The notes below the pieces were generated by a model that had not been told where the DNA came from, ran no database searches, and saw nothing but the letters and a program-made list of their open reading frames with translations. A DNA stretch of 64,000 bases from an uncultured Paracoccaceae bacterium (lineage in GTDB: Bacteria > Pseudomonadota > Alphaproteobacteria > Rhodobacterales > Rhodobacteraceae), in NCBI GenBank assembly GCA_937916485.1, contig CALFSV010000173.1, positions 20,810-84,809 of the forward strand. The letters run 5' to 3'. The position numbers were made by a program, and so were the translations under genes. Shown here in pieces: positions 17,513-26,316 of this stretch; position 1 is the first letter of the stretch, and each line of letters starts with the position of its first letter.

Positions 17513-18961
17513 CTATTCCGGATCAGACGCAAAAATCAATCGCTCCTCGCAGGGGGCGACGCGCAGGATATTAGTTGAACCCGGCGTGTTGAAAGGCACA
17601 CCCGCAGTGACAACGATCATATCCTTTTCCGTCGCGATCCCTTCCGAGAGTGCTGCGCGCACAGCAGCAACAACGGCCTTCTTGAACCGGTCCACAGGTC
17701 CGACGATGACATTGATCGTCCCCCAGGACAGGCAAAGACGACGCGCCGTTCCCTGCTCAGACGTCAGGGCGATGATCGGAACCCGTGGCCGTTCGCGTGA
17801 CACCAGAAGGGCTGTTGTCCCACTTTGGGAAAAGCAGCAAATGGCAGCGATCTGGGTGGTTTCAGCAATCTCACGGGCCGCCGACACGATGGCGTCCGCA
17901 ACGGACGTCCGGCTGACGATCCGCGAAGATTCGATGATCTGCGTATAGGTCGGGTCGCTTTCAACCTCGGCCGCGACATTGTCCATCGTCGTCACGGCCT
18001 CAACCGGGTAAGAGCCTGCGGCGGATTCTGCGGACAACATGATGGCATCCGCGCCTTCGTAGATCGCAGTGGCAACGTCGGACACTTCGGCCCGGGTTGG
18101 CATCGGCGATTCGATCATGGATTCGAGCATCTGTGTCGCGACGATCACCGGTTTACCTTCGGCACGGCACTTGCGCACCAACTGCTTCTGGATCGGAGGG
18201 ACATTCTGCACGGGCAGTTCCACACCAAGGTCGCCACGCGCCACCATGATACCGTCGGAACAGGCCAGAATCTCGTCGAACGCCTTTACGGCGGCCGGTT
18301 TTTCGATCTTGGACAGGATGGCCGCGCGGCCTTTGCACAGGTTGCGGGCCTCTTCCACGTCGGCGGGACGCTGGACAAACGACAGGGCCAGCCAGTCGAC
18401 ACCCAGATCGCACACAAACTCCAGATCCTTGCGATCCTTGTCCGACAGGGCGGCCAAGGGCAGCACAACGTCCGGCACGTTCACACCCTTGCGGTTGGAA
18501 ATCGTGCCGCCAACAACGACTTCGCAATCGGCAAAGTCAGTGCCACAGGCCTTGACCCTCAGGCGGATCTTGCCATCGTTCACCAAAAGCGACGCACCGG
18601 GTTCCAGCGCATCGAAAATCTCCTTGTGCGGCAGTTGCACCCTTGTTCCATCACCGGGGGTGGGGTCCAGATCAAGGCGGAAGGCCTGACCGGGTGTCAA
18701 ATCTTCGCCATTGTCAGAGGCAAAGGTCCCGACGCGCAGTTTCGGACCCTGAAGGTCCGCCAGGATGGCAATCGGCGTTCCAAGGTCCTCTTCGACCTGG
18801 CGGATCATGGCGTGGCGGACCCTGATTTCGTCATGGCTTCCGTGGCTCATGTTCAGGCGGAATACGTCTGCACCTGCTTCGAACAGTTTGCGGATCATTT
18901 CGTAGCTGTTCGAGGCCGGGCCAAGGGTGGCCACGATCTTGACATTGCGATGGCGTCTCAT
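17513..18961 (-). CDS. pyk: Pyruvate kinase
   Basis: Converts phosphoenolpyruvate and ADP to pyruvate and ATP at the end of the Entner-Doudoroff/glycolytic route. 482 residues from MRRHRNVKIVATLGPASNS, with the active-site signature region (ILSKIEKPAAVKAFDEIL), MVARGDLGVELP for metal and substrate binding, and ATQMLESMIESPMPTRAEVSDVATAI. The start at 18961 has AAGGA eight bases upstream; an ATG at 18985 would add MSKTKDDP but lacks a ribosome site. Divergent from the N-formylglutamate amidohydrolase gene. Confidence 0.97.
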   Translation of the reverse strand: MRRHRNVKIVATLGPASNSYEMIRKLFEAGADVFRLNMSHGSHDEIRVRHAMIRQVEEDLGTPIAILADLQGPKLRVGTFASDNGEDLTPGQAFRLDLDPTPGDGTRVQLPHKEIFDALEPGASLLVNDGKIRLRVKACGTDFADCEVVVGGTISNRKGVNVPDVVLPLAALSDKDRKDLEFVCDLGVDWLALSFVQRPADVEEARNLCKGRAAILSKIEKPAAVKAFDEILACSDGIMVARGDLGVELPVQNVPPIQKQLVRKCRAEGKPVIVATQMLESMIESPMPTRAEVSDVATAIYEGADAIMLSAESAAGSYPVEAVTTMDNVAAEVESDPTYTQIIESSRIVSRTSVADAIVSAAREIAETTQIAAICCFSQSGTTALLVSRERPRVPIIALTSEQGTARRLCLSWGTINVIVGPVDRFKKAVVAAVRAALSEGIATEKDMIVVTAGVPFNTPGSTNILRVAPCEERLIFASDPE

Positions 18962-19108
18962 CGGATCGTCCTTTGTCTTGCTCATCGGGCGCCGTTACCG
19001 CTAACGCCCAGTTTCGCGCCCTTATTGCGCAATTCCCTTCAGGCGACAACTAGCCTATGTGGCGTGTCGTTCATATGAACGTTCACTGATGCAGCCAAGA
19101 CAGGAAAG

Positions 19109-19852
19109 ATGCCCGAAACTGCTTATCATATCATCGGCGCAGAGCGTCCCGCCCGCTGGATGGTCACTTGCGATCACGCGACAAATCGGGTCCCGGCCTG
19201 GGTATCAGGTGGCGATCTGGGGTTGCCCGCGGCAGATATGGCCCGTCACATTGCCTATGACGTCGGCGCTGCTGGCCTGTCACAGGCGCTGGCCGATGCT
19301 TTGGAGGCACCCGCGATTCTATCAGATTTCTCGCGGCTGGTGATCGATCCGAACCGGGGCGAAGACGATCCCACCTTGCTCATGCGGCTTTATGACGGCT
19401 CTATCATACCCGCCAACCGCCACGCCGGCGAGGTTGAGCGTCAGGACCGGCTCGACCGGCTCTATCGCCCCTATCACGACGCCTATGCCCGGCTTGCCGG
19501 GCGGCGCGACGATACCGTCATCGTCGCAGTTCATAGTTTCACGCCGCAACTGCGCAACAAACCGGCCCGCCCCTGGCAGATTGGCATCCTGCATTCCCAC
19601 CAGGACAGCCGACTTGCCTTACCCCTGATTGCCCGGCTTGAGGCCGAGCCGGATCTTTGCGTCGGAAACAACCAGCCCTACCTCGGGCATCTGCCTGGCG
19701 ATTCCATCGACCGGCATGCCCTCTGCCCTGGCCGCCCCAACATCCTGATCGAGCTGCGCAACGACCTGATCGCTACCAAGGCCGCGCAGACCGCATGGGC
19801 CAACCGGCTCGCCCCCATCCTGACCGAAGTGCTGGAGCATTCAGGCCTATGA
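19109..19852 (+). CDS. N-formylglutamate amidohydrolase family protein
   Basis: 247 residues of the PF05013 family, whose founding member HutG hydrolyses N-formyl-L-glutamate to formate and glutamate in histidine degradation. Characteristic parts are VTCDHATNRVP near residue 24, the LIDPNRGEDDPTLL-like stretch (here VIDPNRGEDDPTLL, near 75), VHSFTPQL near 132 and DNQPY-like NNQPY. No other hut genes are present, so the true substrate may be another N-acylated amino acid. AGGAAAG precedes the ATG. Overlaps the HAD gene by ATGA. Confidence 0.85.
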   Translation: MPETAYHIIGAERPARWMVTCDHATNRVPAWVSGGDLGLPAADMARHIAYDVGAAGLSQALADALEAPAILSDFSRLVIDPNRGEDDPTLLMRLYDGSIIPANRHAGEVERQDRLDRLYRPYHDAYARLAGRRDDTVIVAVHSFTPQLRNKPARPWQIGILHSHQDSRLALPLIARLEAEPDLCVGNNQPYLGHLPGDSIDRHALCPGRPNILIELRNDLIATKAAQTAWANRLAPILTEVLEHSGL

Positions 19853-20505
19853 TCCCCTATGCCGCCGTCATCTTCGACATGGATGGAACCCTGCTGGATA
19901 CAGAGCGGCTCATGGTTGACGCCGGGCGCGCTGCAATGGCCCGGGGCGGGCTTGAAGTGCGCGAGGACCTGCTGTTTGCCATGGTGGGCCTGATCGCGGC
20001 GGATGGTGAGGCGATGCTCTATGACGCCTACGGGCCCGACCTGAACCTCGACCAGCTCAATGGCCATTGGCGCGATGCGGTAAACGAGGCTTATGCGAGG
20101 GGCATCCCGTTGCGACCGGGCGTTGGCGATCTGATCGCCTACCTCGACACCACCGCCCTCCCCCGCGCAGTCGCCACCAATGCAACGACCAAGGCCGCGA
20201 TCGAAAACCTTGGCTTGGCAGGGCTCACCCCGCATTTCCAACCGGACCAAATCCACGGGCGCGACCGTGTCAGACGGCCCAAGCCTGCCCCGGACCTGTT
20301 CCTGCATGTGGCAGACGCGCTTGGCGTTGATCCCGCTCTCTGCCTTGTATTCGAGGATTCCGACCCCGGCACAGCCGCTGCCCTTGCCGCCGGGATGACT
20401 GTCGTGCAGGTTCCGGACCAAAGGCCAGCCGGCACACGCAACGCCCATTTCATCGCCGAAAGCCTGATGGCCGGGGCCCGTGCCGCCGGCCTGATCCGCC
20501 AGTAA
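19849..20505 (+). CDS. HAD-superfamily phosphatase (beta-phosphoglucomutase-like)
   Basis: 218 residues. Motif I DMDGTLLDTE at about residues 10-19, motif II with ATNATT near 105, the Lys of motif III in RPKPAPDLFL near 142, and motif IV in VFEDSDPGTAAA near 165 are all present, so the enzyme should be an active phosphohydrolase or mutase of subfamily I. Short helical cap between motifs I and II. Substrate not predictable. Start overlaps the amidohydrolase stop; DUF1244 follows by eleven bases, suggesting a three-gene operon. Confidence 0.88.
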   Translation: MIPYAAVIFDMDGTLLDTERLMVDAGRAAMARGGLEVREDLLFAMVGLIAADGEAMLYDAYGPDLNLDQLNGHWRDAVNEAYARGIPLRPGVGDLIAYLDTTALPRAVATNATTKAAIENLGLAGLTPHFQPDQIHGRDRVRRPKPAPDLFLHVADALGVDPALCLVFEDSDPGTAAALAAGMTVVQVPDQRPAGTRNAHFIAESLMAGARAAGLIRQ

Positions 20506-20516
20506 AGGAGCGCCCC

Positions 20517-20837
20517 ATGGACAACGCAACTCGCGACCGCATCGAAGCCGCCGCCTTTCGCAGGCTGCGCCAGCATCTCATGCAGGACCGGCCCGATGTG
20601 CAGAACATCGACATGATGAACCTTGCCGGGTTCTGCCGGAACTGCCTGTCGCGCTGGTTTCAGGAGGCTGCCAGTGAAGAAGGGATTACCCTGTCAAAGG
20701 AAGAGGCCCGCGCCGATTTCTACGGGATGCCCTACGAGGACTGGCGCGCCCAGAACCAGACCGAGGCAGACCCGGCCAAAAAGGCGGCCTTCGATGCCGC
20801 CTTTGCCGCCAACGTCGGAAAGCAGGACGAGGGGTAG
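20517..20837 (+). CDS. DUF1244 family protein
   Basis: 106-residue protein of the DUF1244 family (alphaproteobacterial and some gamma members). Family core visible: AAAFRRLRQHLMQDRPDVQNIDMMNLAGFCRNCLSRW split over residues 11-48, with a CRNC pair that could bind metal, then YGMPYEDWRAQNQ. AAGGAG stands six bases before the ATG. Third gene after the amidohydrolase and HAD genes. No experimental function known to me. Confidence 0.88.
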   Translation: MDNATRDRIEAAAFRRLRQHLMQDRPDVQNIDMMNLAGFCRNCLSRWFQEAASEEGITLSKEEARADFYGMPYEDWRAQNQTEADPAKKAAFDAAFAANVGKQDEG

Positions 20838-20854
20838 CCCCTCGCCCCACTAGG

Positions 20855-21715
20855 TCAGATGGCCGCCTTGCGGCTTTCCTCGATGTAGATCTCGCGCAGT
20901 CGGGTCGCCACAGATCCGGGGGCACCAGTTGCCACAGGATGCCCGTCAATCTCGACTACCGGCATCACAAAGGTGGTGGCAGAGGTGATAAAGGCCTCAT
21001 CCGCCCCCTGCGCCTCGGCGATGGAAAAGCTGCGCTCCTCCACCTGCATCTGCGCCTCGCGGGCAAAGCGCAGAACGGCAGAGCGGGTGATACCGCTCAG
21101 AATCTCGTGGCCGAGGTGGCGGGTGATGATGGTGTTGCCCTTGACGATATAGGCGTTGTTCGAAGTGCCCTCGGTCACCATACCATCCTCGATCATCCAG
21201 GCGTCATCGACACCGGCGGCCTTGGCCATCATCTTGCCCATGGACGGATAAAGCAATTGAACGGTCTTGATGTCGCGGCGGCCCCAACGCTGGTCCGGGA
21301 TGGACACAACGCGGATGCCCTTCGTGGCAGCAGGACCAAAGGCCAGACCGGGCTTTGACTGGGTGAACAGGACGATAGAACTTGGGGTGGTCTCTGGGTC
21401 CGGAAAGACAAAGTCCCGGTCGCCGGACGCGCCGCGAGTGATCTGCAAGTATACAAGCCCCTCCTCGATCGCATTCGAGGCGACAAGCGAACGGTGAATC
21501 TCCAAAAGCTCGGCATCGGTAACCGGGTTGGCCATGTCCAGCTCGGACAGTGACCGGTGCAGACGGGCGGTATGACCGTCAAAGTCGATCAACTTGCCGT
21601 CCAGCACGCTGGTCACCTCATAGACGCCATCGGCCATCAGGAATCCCCGGTCAAAGATCGACACTTTGGCCTGATCTTCCGGCAGATATTCTCCATTGAC
21701 ATAGACTGTGCGCAT
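20855..21715 (-). CDS. D-amino-acid transaminase (class IV PLP aminotransferase)
   Basis: 286-residue class-IV aminotransferase. Starts MRTVYVNGEYLPEDQAKVSIFDRGF, typical of D-amino-acid transaminases, with the PLP lysine in RRDIKTVQLLYPSMGKMMAK near residue 140 and the phosphate-binding TEGTSNNAYIV near 178. Branched-chain aminotransferases and ADC lyases share the fold, but the N-terminus and the neighbouring dgcA and dgcN genes favour a D-amino-acid role. Eleven bases downstream of dgcA, probably the same operon. ATG at 21715 is chosen; the frame opens further to 21736. Confidence 0.88.
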   Translation of the reverse strand: MRTVYVNGEYLPEDQAKVSIFDRGFLMADGVYEVTSVLDGKLIDFDGHTARLHRSLSELDMANPVTDAELLEIHRSLVASNAIEEGLVYLQITRGASGDRDFVFPDPETTPSSIVLFTQSKPGLAFGPAATKGIRVVSIPDQRWGRRDIKTVQLLYPSMGKMMAKAAGVDDAWMIEDGMVTEGTSNNAYIVKGNTIITRHLGHEILSGITRSAVLRFAREAQMQVEERSFSIAEAQGADEAFITSATTFVMPVVEIDGHPVATGAPGSVATRLREIYIEESRKAAI

Positions 21716-21726
21716 GCCTCGCCTCC

Positions 21727-22692
21727 TTAGCCCCAAAGGTCCGCGTCCGCCGGGTGAACCCCGGCCGCGTCGAAACGCAGCGGATGCGCCCGGTCTTCGG
21801 CCAGAAGGAGCGGGCCGTCAAGGTCCGTCACCGCAACGCCCTGTGCGACCAGTGCGGCAGGCGCCATGGCAAGCGAGGTGCCAACCATACACCCCACCAT
21901 GATGCCAAAGCCCATCTTCTGCGCCTCGGCCTTCAACGCAAGGGCCTCTGTCAGACCGCCGGTCTTGTCCAGCTTGATGTTGACCATATCGTACTTGCCC
22001 ACAAGGTCAGGCAGGCTGGCACGATCATGGCAGCTCTCGTCGGCGCAAACCGGCAGCGGGCGGGCGATCTCGGACAGCATGGCGTCGGCCCCGGCAGGCA
22101 AGGGCTGTTCCACCATTTCTACGCCCAGGCGGATCAGATGGGGTGCGAGATCGGCGTAGACCTCAGCCGTCCAGCCCTCGTTGGCATCGACGATGATTCG
22201 GGCTTTCGGGGCGCCTCGACGCACCGCCTCCAGGCGGGGCATGTCGTCGGGCGTCCCCAGTTTGATCTTCAACAAGGGCCGGGCGGCGTGCTCGCGGGCC
22301 TGCGCCTCCATCGCCTCCGGGCTCTCAAGGGACAGAGTGTAGGCAGTCAGCTCCGGGCCGGGTGCCGCAAGGGCTGCAAGGTCCCAGACGCGGCGGCCAG
22401 AACGCTTGGCCTCAAGATCCCAAAGGGCGCAATCCACAGCATTGCGCGCCGCCCCTGCCGGCAAAGCCGACTGCAAGGCGACACGATCAATGCCTTCCGG
22501 CAGCCCCATGATCTGGGCCGTCACGCTCTCCAGGCTCTCGCCATACCGCGCATAAGGCACACATTCGCCCCAGCCGACGTGATCGACATCCCTGACCCGG
22601 ACAGTCAGCACCTTCGCCTCGGTGCGCGAGCCCCGACTGATGGTAAAGACCCGGGCCAGCCGAAATGCCTCAGAAGTGACCTCTACGGACAT
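21727..22692 (-). CDS. dgcA: N-acetyl-D-glutamate racemase DgcA (enolase superfamily)
   Basis: 321 residues of the enolase/muconate-lactonising superfamily, dipeptide-epimerase-like branch. Catalytic KxK at Lys142/Lys144 (LLKIKLG), metal ligands Asp169 (VDANEGW), Glu195 (VEQPLP) and Asp218 (CADES), and the opposing KxDK lysines near 240-243 (NIKLDKTGG) are all present, so the enzyme should be active as a racemase/epimerase. DgcA partners with DgcN in a D-glutamate degradation route described in marine bacteria; dgcN is just upstream. A dipeptide epimerase role (Ala-Glu) cannot be excluded from sequence alone. Confidence 0.88.
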   Translation of the reverse strand: MSVEVTSEAFRLARVFTISRGSRTEAKVLTVRVRDVDHVGWGECVPYARYGESLESVTAQIMGLPEGIDRVALQSALPAGAARNAVDCALWDLEAKRSGRRVWDLAALAAPGPELTAYTLSLESPEAMEAQAREHAARPLLKIKLGTPDDMPRLEAVRRGAPKARIIVDANEGWTAEVYADLAPHLIRLGVEMVEQPLPAGADAMLSEIARPLPVCADESCHDRASLPDLVGKYDMVNIKLDKTGGLTEALALKAEAQKMGFGIMVGCMVGTSLAMAPAALVAQGVAVTDLDGPLLLAEDRAHPLRFDAAGVHPADADLWG

Positions 22693-22704
22693 CGGGTGCT
22701 CCTC

Positions 22705-22737
22705 ATCTCGCCAAAAAATATCCCCCCCGGAGGGTCC
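22705..22737 (-). repeat. Directional post-stop element
   Basis: On the minus strand: CCTCCGGGGGGGATATTTTT followed by TGGCGAGA. It fills the gap between dgcN (stop 22758) and dgcA (start 22692) in sense orientation. Same core as the copies at 34561-34595 and 60487-60520. Confidence 0.65.
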
Positions 22738-22757
22738 GAAAGCGCCAGAAGCGCAGT

Positions 22758-23759
22758 CTAAAGGGCAGACAGCGCTTCGGCCAGCCGGGATGCCCCCTGT
22801 CGGAACGGGTCGACCGCAGGCACGCCCATCCGGGCCTCGACCTCGGCCAGGTAGGCAAGGGCATCGGCCTCGGTCATGTGCTGGGTATTGACGGACACAC
22901 CGGCCACAACACAGGCGGGGTTGGCATCACGGGCCATGGCAAGAGCGGCGTCGCGCATCGTCTCAAGGCTCGGCAATGGGCGGCCAGGCAGGCCGCGCAT
23001 ATGGGTGCGGGTCGGTTCGTGACACAGGATCAGGGCGTCCGGCTGACCGCCATGGATCAAGGCAAGGGATACGCCAGAATAAGACAGGTGGTGCAGGCTG
23101 CCCTGCCCTTCGATCAGATCCCAATGATCCGGATCATTGTCCGGTGTCAGCCATTCGATCGACCCGGCCATGAAATCGGCGATCACGGCATCAAGCGGGA
23201 CGCCGTCACCGGTGATCAGGATACCGGTCTGGCCCGTCGCCCGGAACGTCGCCTTCAGGCCCGCCTCGCGCATGGCTGTATTTAGGGCAAGGGCCGTATA
23301 CATCTTGCCGACCGAGCAGTCGGTTCCAACAGCGAGGCAGCGTTTACCAGTCCGCTTGACGCCGCTTGCGATCGGATACTGCACAGCAGGGACGCGGACA
23401 TCATGCAAGGTTCTACCGTGACGGGCCGCCGCCTCAACTAGGTCGGGCTCGTCCCGCAAGAGGTTGTGCAGGCCCGACGCCAGATCAAACCCGGCGGCCA
23501 AGGCCTCCAGCAGAACGGTCTTCCACTTGGCCGAGATGATGCCTCCGCGGTTTGCCACCCCGATAACAAGGGTCCGGGCAGCAGCGGCGTGGGCTTCTGT
23601 CAACGTCATGTCCGCCAGCTTCAGATCCGCCCCGCAACCCGGCAGGCGCAACTGTCCAAGAGCAAATTCAGGACGCCAGTCCCGGATACCCTGGGCCACC
23701 TTTGCAGCAAGTTGGTCGGGGGCATCGCCCAGGAACAGCAGATAGGGGGTGGGGATCAT
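22758..23759 (-). CDS. dgcN: DgcN, D-glutamate N-acetyltransferase (DUF1611 family)
   Basis: 333 residues of the DUF1611 family, now known as DgcN. An N-terminal Rossmann-like domain (LFLGDAPDQLAAKVAQG) is followed by a P-loop-like NTPase-derived domain: VGTDCSVGKMYTALAL near residue 150 and the GSLHHLSYSGVSLALIHGGQPD block. GGAG stands six bases before ATG 23759; the frame extends 58 codons upstream without homology. Heads the dgcN-dgcA-aminotransferase run. The proposed reaction (acetylating D-Glu before DgcA racemises it) is family knowledge, not seen here. Confidence 0.87.
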   Translation of the reverse strand: MIPTPYLLFLGDAPDQLAAKVAQGIRDWRPEFALGQLRLPGCGADLKLADMTLTEAHAAAARTLVIGVANRGGIISAKWKTVLLEALAAGFDLASGLHNLLRDEPDLVEAAARHGRTLHDVRVPAVQYPIASGVKRTGKRCLAVGTDCSVGKMYTALALNTAMREAGLKATFRATGQTGILITGDGVPLDAVIADFMAGSIEWLTPDNDPDHWDLIEGQGSLHHLSYSGVSLALIHGGQPDALILCHEPTRTHMRGLPGRPLPSLETMRDAALAMARDANPACVVAGVSVNTQHMTEADALAYLAEVEARMGVPAVDPFRQGASRLAEALSAL

Positions 23760-24120
23760 GATAGGCTCCAAAGCTAACTCGGACTGTTCTGCCGGGCTGA
23801 CGGTAGAATATCCAAGATTTCTTTGCCAGTTATCGCACCAATGGGGAATGATTTCTGCGAAATTTCTAATTCCTGTGCAAGAATCTACCGCAAGGTGTTG
23901 GATGTAGCGAATCCTACTTCTGAGCGCAATCACCTGGGGTCTGCTCTAAGGGCAACTGCCGGGCGCGGACCTCTCAGAAGGTAAGGTGGGTCATGACCCA
24001 CCTTACGACCAAGTTCCGCGTGACATGCTGCAGCTGCGAAATCCGGGTTGAAGCCCGCCGCGCAATAACCTATCCGAACAGGGCGATTTCACGAAACTTC
24101 CTTGCCAGAGGCTGATCCAG
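23760..24120. other. 361-base divergent control region between dgcN and mcl1
   Basis: The only gap over 300 bases. It holds one palindromic repeat (23981-24006) and otherwise no coding signal on either strand. Promoters for both divergent genes must lie here. TTTCTGCGAAATTTC at about 23851-23865 is a partly symmetric AT-rich site that could be an operator, but I cannot name a regulator for it. Confidence 0.5.
23981..24006. repeat. 26-bp palindromic intergenic repeat, copy 4
   Basis: Perfect 26-base palindrome, arms GTAAGGTGGGT / ACCCACCTTAC around CATG. One of two copies lying between divergent genes (dgcN and mcl1), where a terminator role is not expected. Confidence 0.93.
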
Positions 24121-25077
24121 ATGTCCTTCCGCACCCAACCCGCACCCCTCGCACGTCCCAACCGTTGCCAGTTGTTCGGACCGGGGTCCCGGGTTGCCCT
24201 GTTCGAAAAGATGTCCGTTTCCATGGCCGACGTCATCAACCTCGATCTTGAGGATTCGGTGGCACCCTCCGACAAGGATCAGGCCCGGGTAAACGTGATT
24301 GCTGCCACCCATGATATCGAGTGGGGGAACAAGACCCTGTCGGTGCGGATCAATGGGCTGGACACGCCTTACTGGTATCGGGACGTGGTCGACCTTCTTG
24401 AACAGGCGTCTGACCGGCTGGACCAGATCATGATCCCCAAGGTGGGTTGCGCGGCGGATGTCTATGCGGTCGACGCGCTGGTGACTGCGATCGAACGGGC
24501 CAAGGGCCGGACGCGGCCGATCACCTTCGAAGTCATCATCGAAAGCGCCGCTGGCATCGCCCATGTCGAAGAGATTGCTGCATCCAGCCCCCGCCTAGCC
24601 GCCATGAGCCTCGGAGCCGCAGACTTTGCTGCCTCGATGGGGATGCAGACGACCGGCATCGGGGGGACGCAAGAAACCTATTACATGGCCCACCAGGGTC
24701 AGAAGTACTGGTCCGACCCATGGCACTGGGTACAAACCGCCATCGTCGCGGCCTGTCGGACCCACGGCGTCTTGCCTGTCGACGGTCCGTTTGGCGACTT
24801 TTCTGATGACGAAGGATTCCGGGCACAGGCCCTGCGCTCTGCCACACTTGGTATGGTTGGAAAATGGGCGATCCACCCAAAGCAGATTGCCCTTGCCAAT
24901 GAGGTCTTCACACCGTCCGAAGCCGCAGTGACCGAAGCGCGCGAAATCCTCGCCGCGATGGAAGCAGCAAAGGAGCGCGGTGAAGGAGCGACCGTCTACA
25001 AGGGAAGACTTGTTGATATTGCATCAATCAAGCAGGCCGAAGTCATCGTTCGACAGTCCGAAATGATTTCCGGCTGA
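24121..25077 (+). CDS. mcl1: L-malyl-CoA / beta-methylmalyl-CoA lyase
   Basis: 318-residue CitE-like lyase. In the ethylmalonyl-CoA pathway it cleaves beta-methylmalyl-CoA to glyoxylate and propionyl-CoA, and interconverts malyl-CoA with acetyl-CoA and glyoxylate. Seen: FGPGSRVALFEKMSVSMADVINLDLEDSV near residue 20 (split here across the active-site Asp/Glu), EVIIESAAGIAHVEEIA with the Mg-binding Glu near 141, SLGAADFAASMG near 168, and KWAIHPKQIALANEVF. The N-terminus MSFRTQPAPLARPNRCQLFGPG matches the Rhodobacter Mcl1 type rather than citrate lyase beta. Upstream of accA, the usual partner in this group. Confidence 0.93.
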   Translation: MSFRTQPAPLARPNRCQLFGPGSRVALFEKMSVSMADVINLDLEDSVAPSDKDQARVNVIAATHDIEWGNKTLSVRINGLDTPYWYRDVVDLLEQASDRLDQIMIPKVGCAADVYAVDALVTAIERAKGRTRPITFEVIIESAAGIAHVEEIAASSPRLAAMSLGAADFAASMGMQTTGIGGTQETYYMAHQGQKYWSDPWHWVQTAIVAACRTHGVLPVDGPFGDFSDDEGFRAQALRSATLGMVGKWAIHPKQIALANEVFTPSEAAVTEAREILAAMEAAKERGEGATVYKGRLVDIASIKQAEVIVRQSEMISG

Positions 25078-25310
25078 ACAGAGATCGGAACACCCCGTCA
25101 GCGGGTCTGAACCTCGCGCCCTTACGCGGAAAAAGGGGGGCTCGATAATGCTCTGGCCCCTCTGTTGGCGACGCAGAACTGACCAGACGAGGGCCAGACG
25201 CGGGCCAGCCCGCCCCATCCGGACCCCGCACCGGGCGTCTATCTGAGGTCGCGAGTTGCAATAACCCCGTCGCTGCCCCTATATCGGCGTCAAGCTGCGG
25301 GAGTTTGCCG

Positions 25311-26273
25311 ATGACCAACTACCTCGAATTCGAAAAGCCCCTTGCCGAGATCGAAGGCAAGGCTGAGGAACTGCGCGCCATGGGGCGGACAAACGCCGGT
25401 ATGGATATCGAAAAAGAGGCCGCCGCGCTCGACAAGAAAGCCGCCGACATGCTGGCAAATCTTTATGGCGATCTGAGCGCCTGGCAGAAATGCCAGGTGG
25501 CTCGTCACCCCGACCGGCCGCACTGCAAGGACTATATCGAAGCCTTGTTCACAGAATACACACCTCTCGCCGGTGACCGCAACTTTGCCGATGACCATTC
25601 GGTCATGGGCGGTCTGGCCCGCCTTGGGGATCGGCCTGTTGTGGTGATCGGCCATGAAAAGGGCAATGACACCAAAAGCCGGATCGAACGAAATTTTGGC
25701 ATGGCGCGACCGGAAGGGTATCGCAAAGCGATCCGCCTTCTGGATATGGCGGACCGGTTTGGCCTGCCCGTCATCACGCTGGTGGACACCCCCGGCGCCT
25801 ATCCCGGCAAGGGCGCTGAAGAGCGTGGACAATCCGAGGCCATCGCCCGGTCTACCGAAAAGTGCCTGCAGATCAGGGTCCCCCTTGTCAGCGTCATCAT
25901 CGGTGAGGGTGGGTCCGGCGGCGCTGTCGCCTTTGCCACGGCCAACCGAGTGCTGATGATGGAGAATTCGATCTACTCGGTGATCTCGCCCGAGGGTTGC
26001 GCTTCGATCCTTTGGAAAGACGCAGAAAAGATGCGCGAAGCAGCCGAGGCGCTGCGGCTGACGGCTCAGAACCTCAAGGAACTGGGGGTATGCGACCAGA
26101 TCATAAAGGAGCCGCTTGGCGGGGCGCACCGGGACAAGGCTGCAACGATCGAAGCAGTCGGCAAAGCCCTGACAGATGCATTGAGCGAACTTGGGGTTCA
26201 GGACGGGACCGCCCTTCGGGACAATCGGCGCAAGAAGTACCTTGGCATGGGGACAAAGGGCCTCGCAGCCTAA
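25311..26273 (+). CDS. accA: Acetyl-CoA carboxylase carboxyltransferase subunit alpha
   Basis: 320 residues, complete alpha subunit of the carboxyltransferase that transfers CO2 from biotin to acetyl-CoA to give malonyl-CoA for fatty-acid synthesis. Begins [22 protein letters not shown]; the core has [47 protein letters not shown] and [22 protein letters not shown] precedes the ATG at 25311; two extra codons upstream are possible. 233 bases separate it from mcl1; I see no gene in that gap. Confidence 0.97.
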   Translation: MTNYLEFEKPLAEIEGKAEELRAMGRTNAGMDIEKEAAALDKKAADMLANLYGDLSAWQKCQVARHPDRPHCKDYIEALFTEYTPLAGDRNFADDHSVMGGLARLGDRPVVVIGHEKGNDTKSRIERNFGMARPEGYRKAIRLLDMADRFGLPVITLVDTPGAYPGKGAEERGQSEAIARSTEKCLQIRVPLVSVIIGEGGSGGAVAFATANRVLMMENSIYSVISPEGCASILWKDAEKMREAAEALRLTAQNLKELGVCDQIIKEPLGGAHRDKAATIEAVGKALTDALSELGVQDGTALRDNRRKKYLGMGTKGLAA

Positions 26274-26290
26274 GCGATTGTTGGGCGTTG

Positions 26291-26316
26291 GTAAGGTGGG
26301 TTATGACCCACCTTAC
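26291..26316. repeat. 26-bp palindromic intergenic repeat, copy 5
   Basis: Perfect 11-bp arms around TATG, between the convergent accA and PNPOx-family genes. It ends immediately before the stop codon of the latter (26317). Confidence 0.93.

Noticed and set aside
25078..25310. Possible gene or RNA between mcl1 and accA
   Set aside because: No frame with a start and coding composition, and no stable tRNA-like or terminator fold found by eye.
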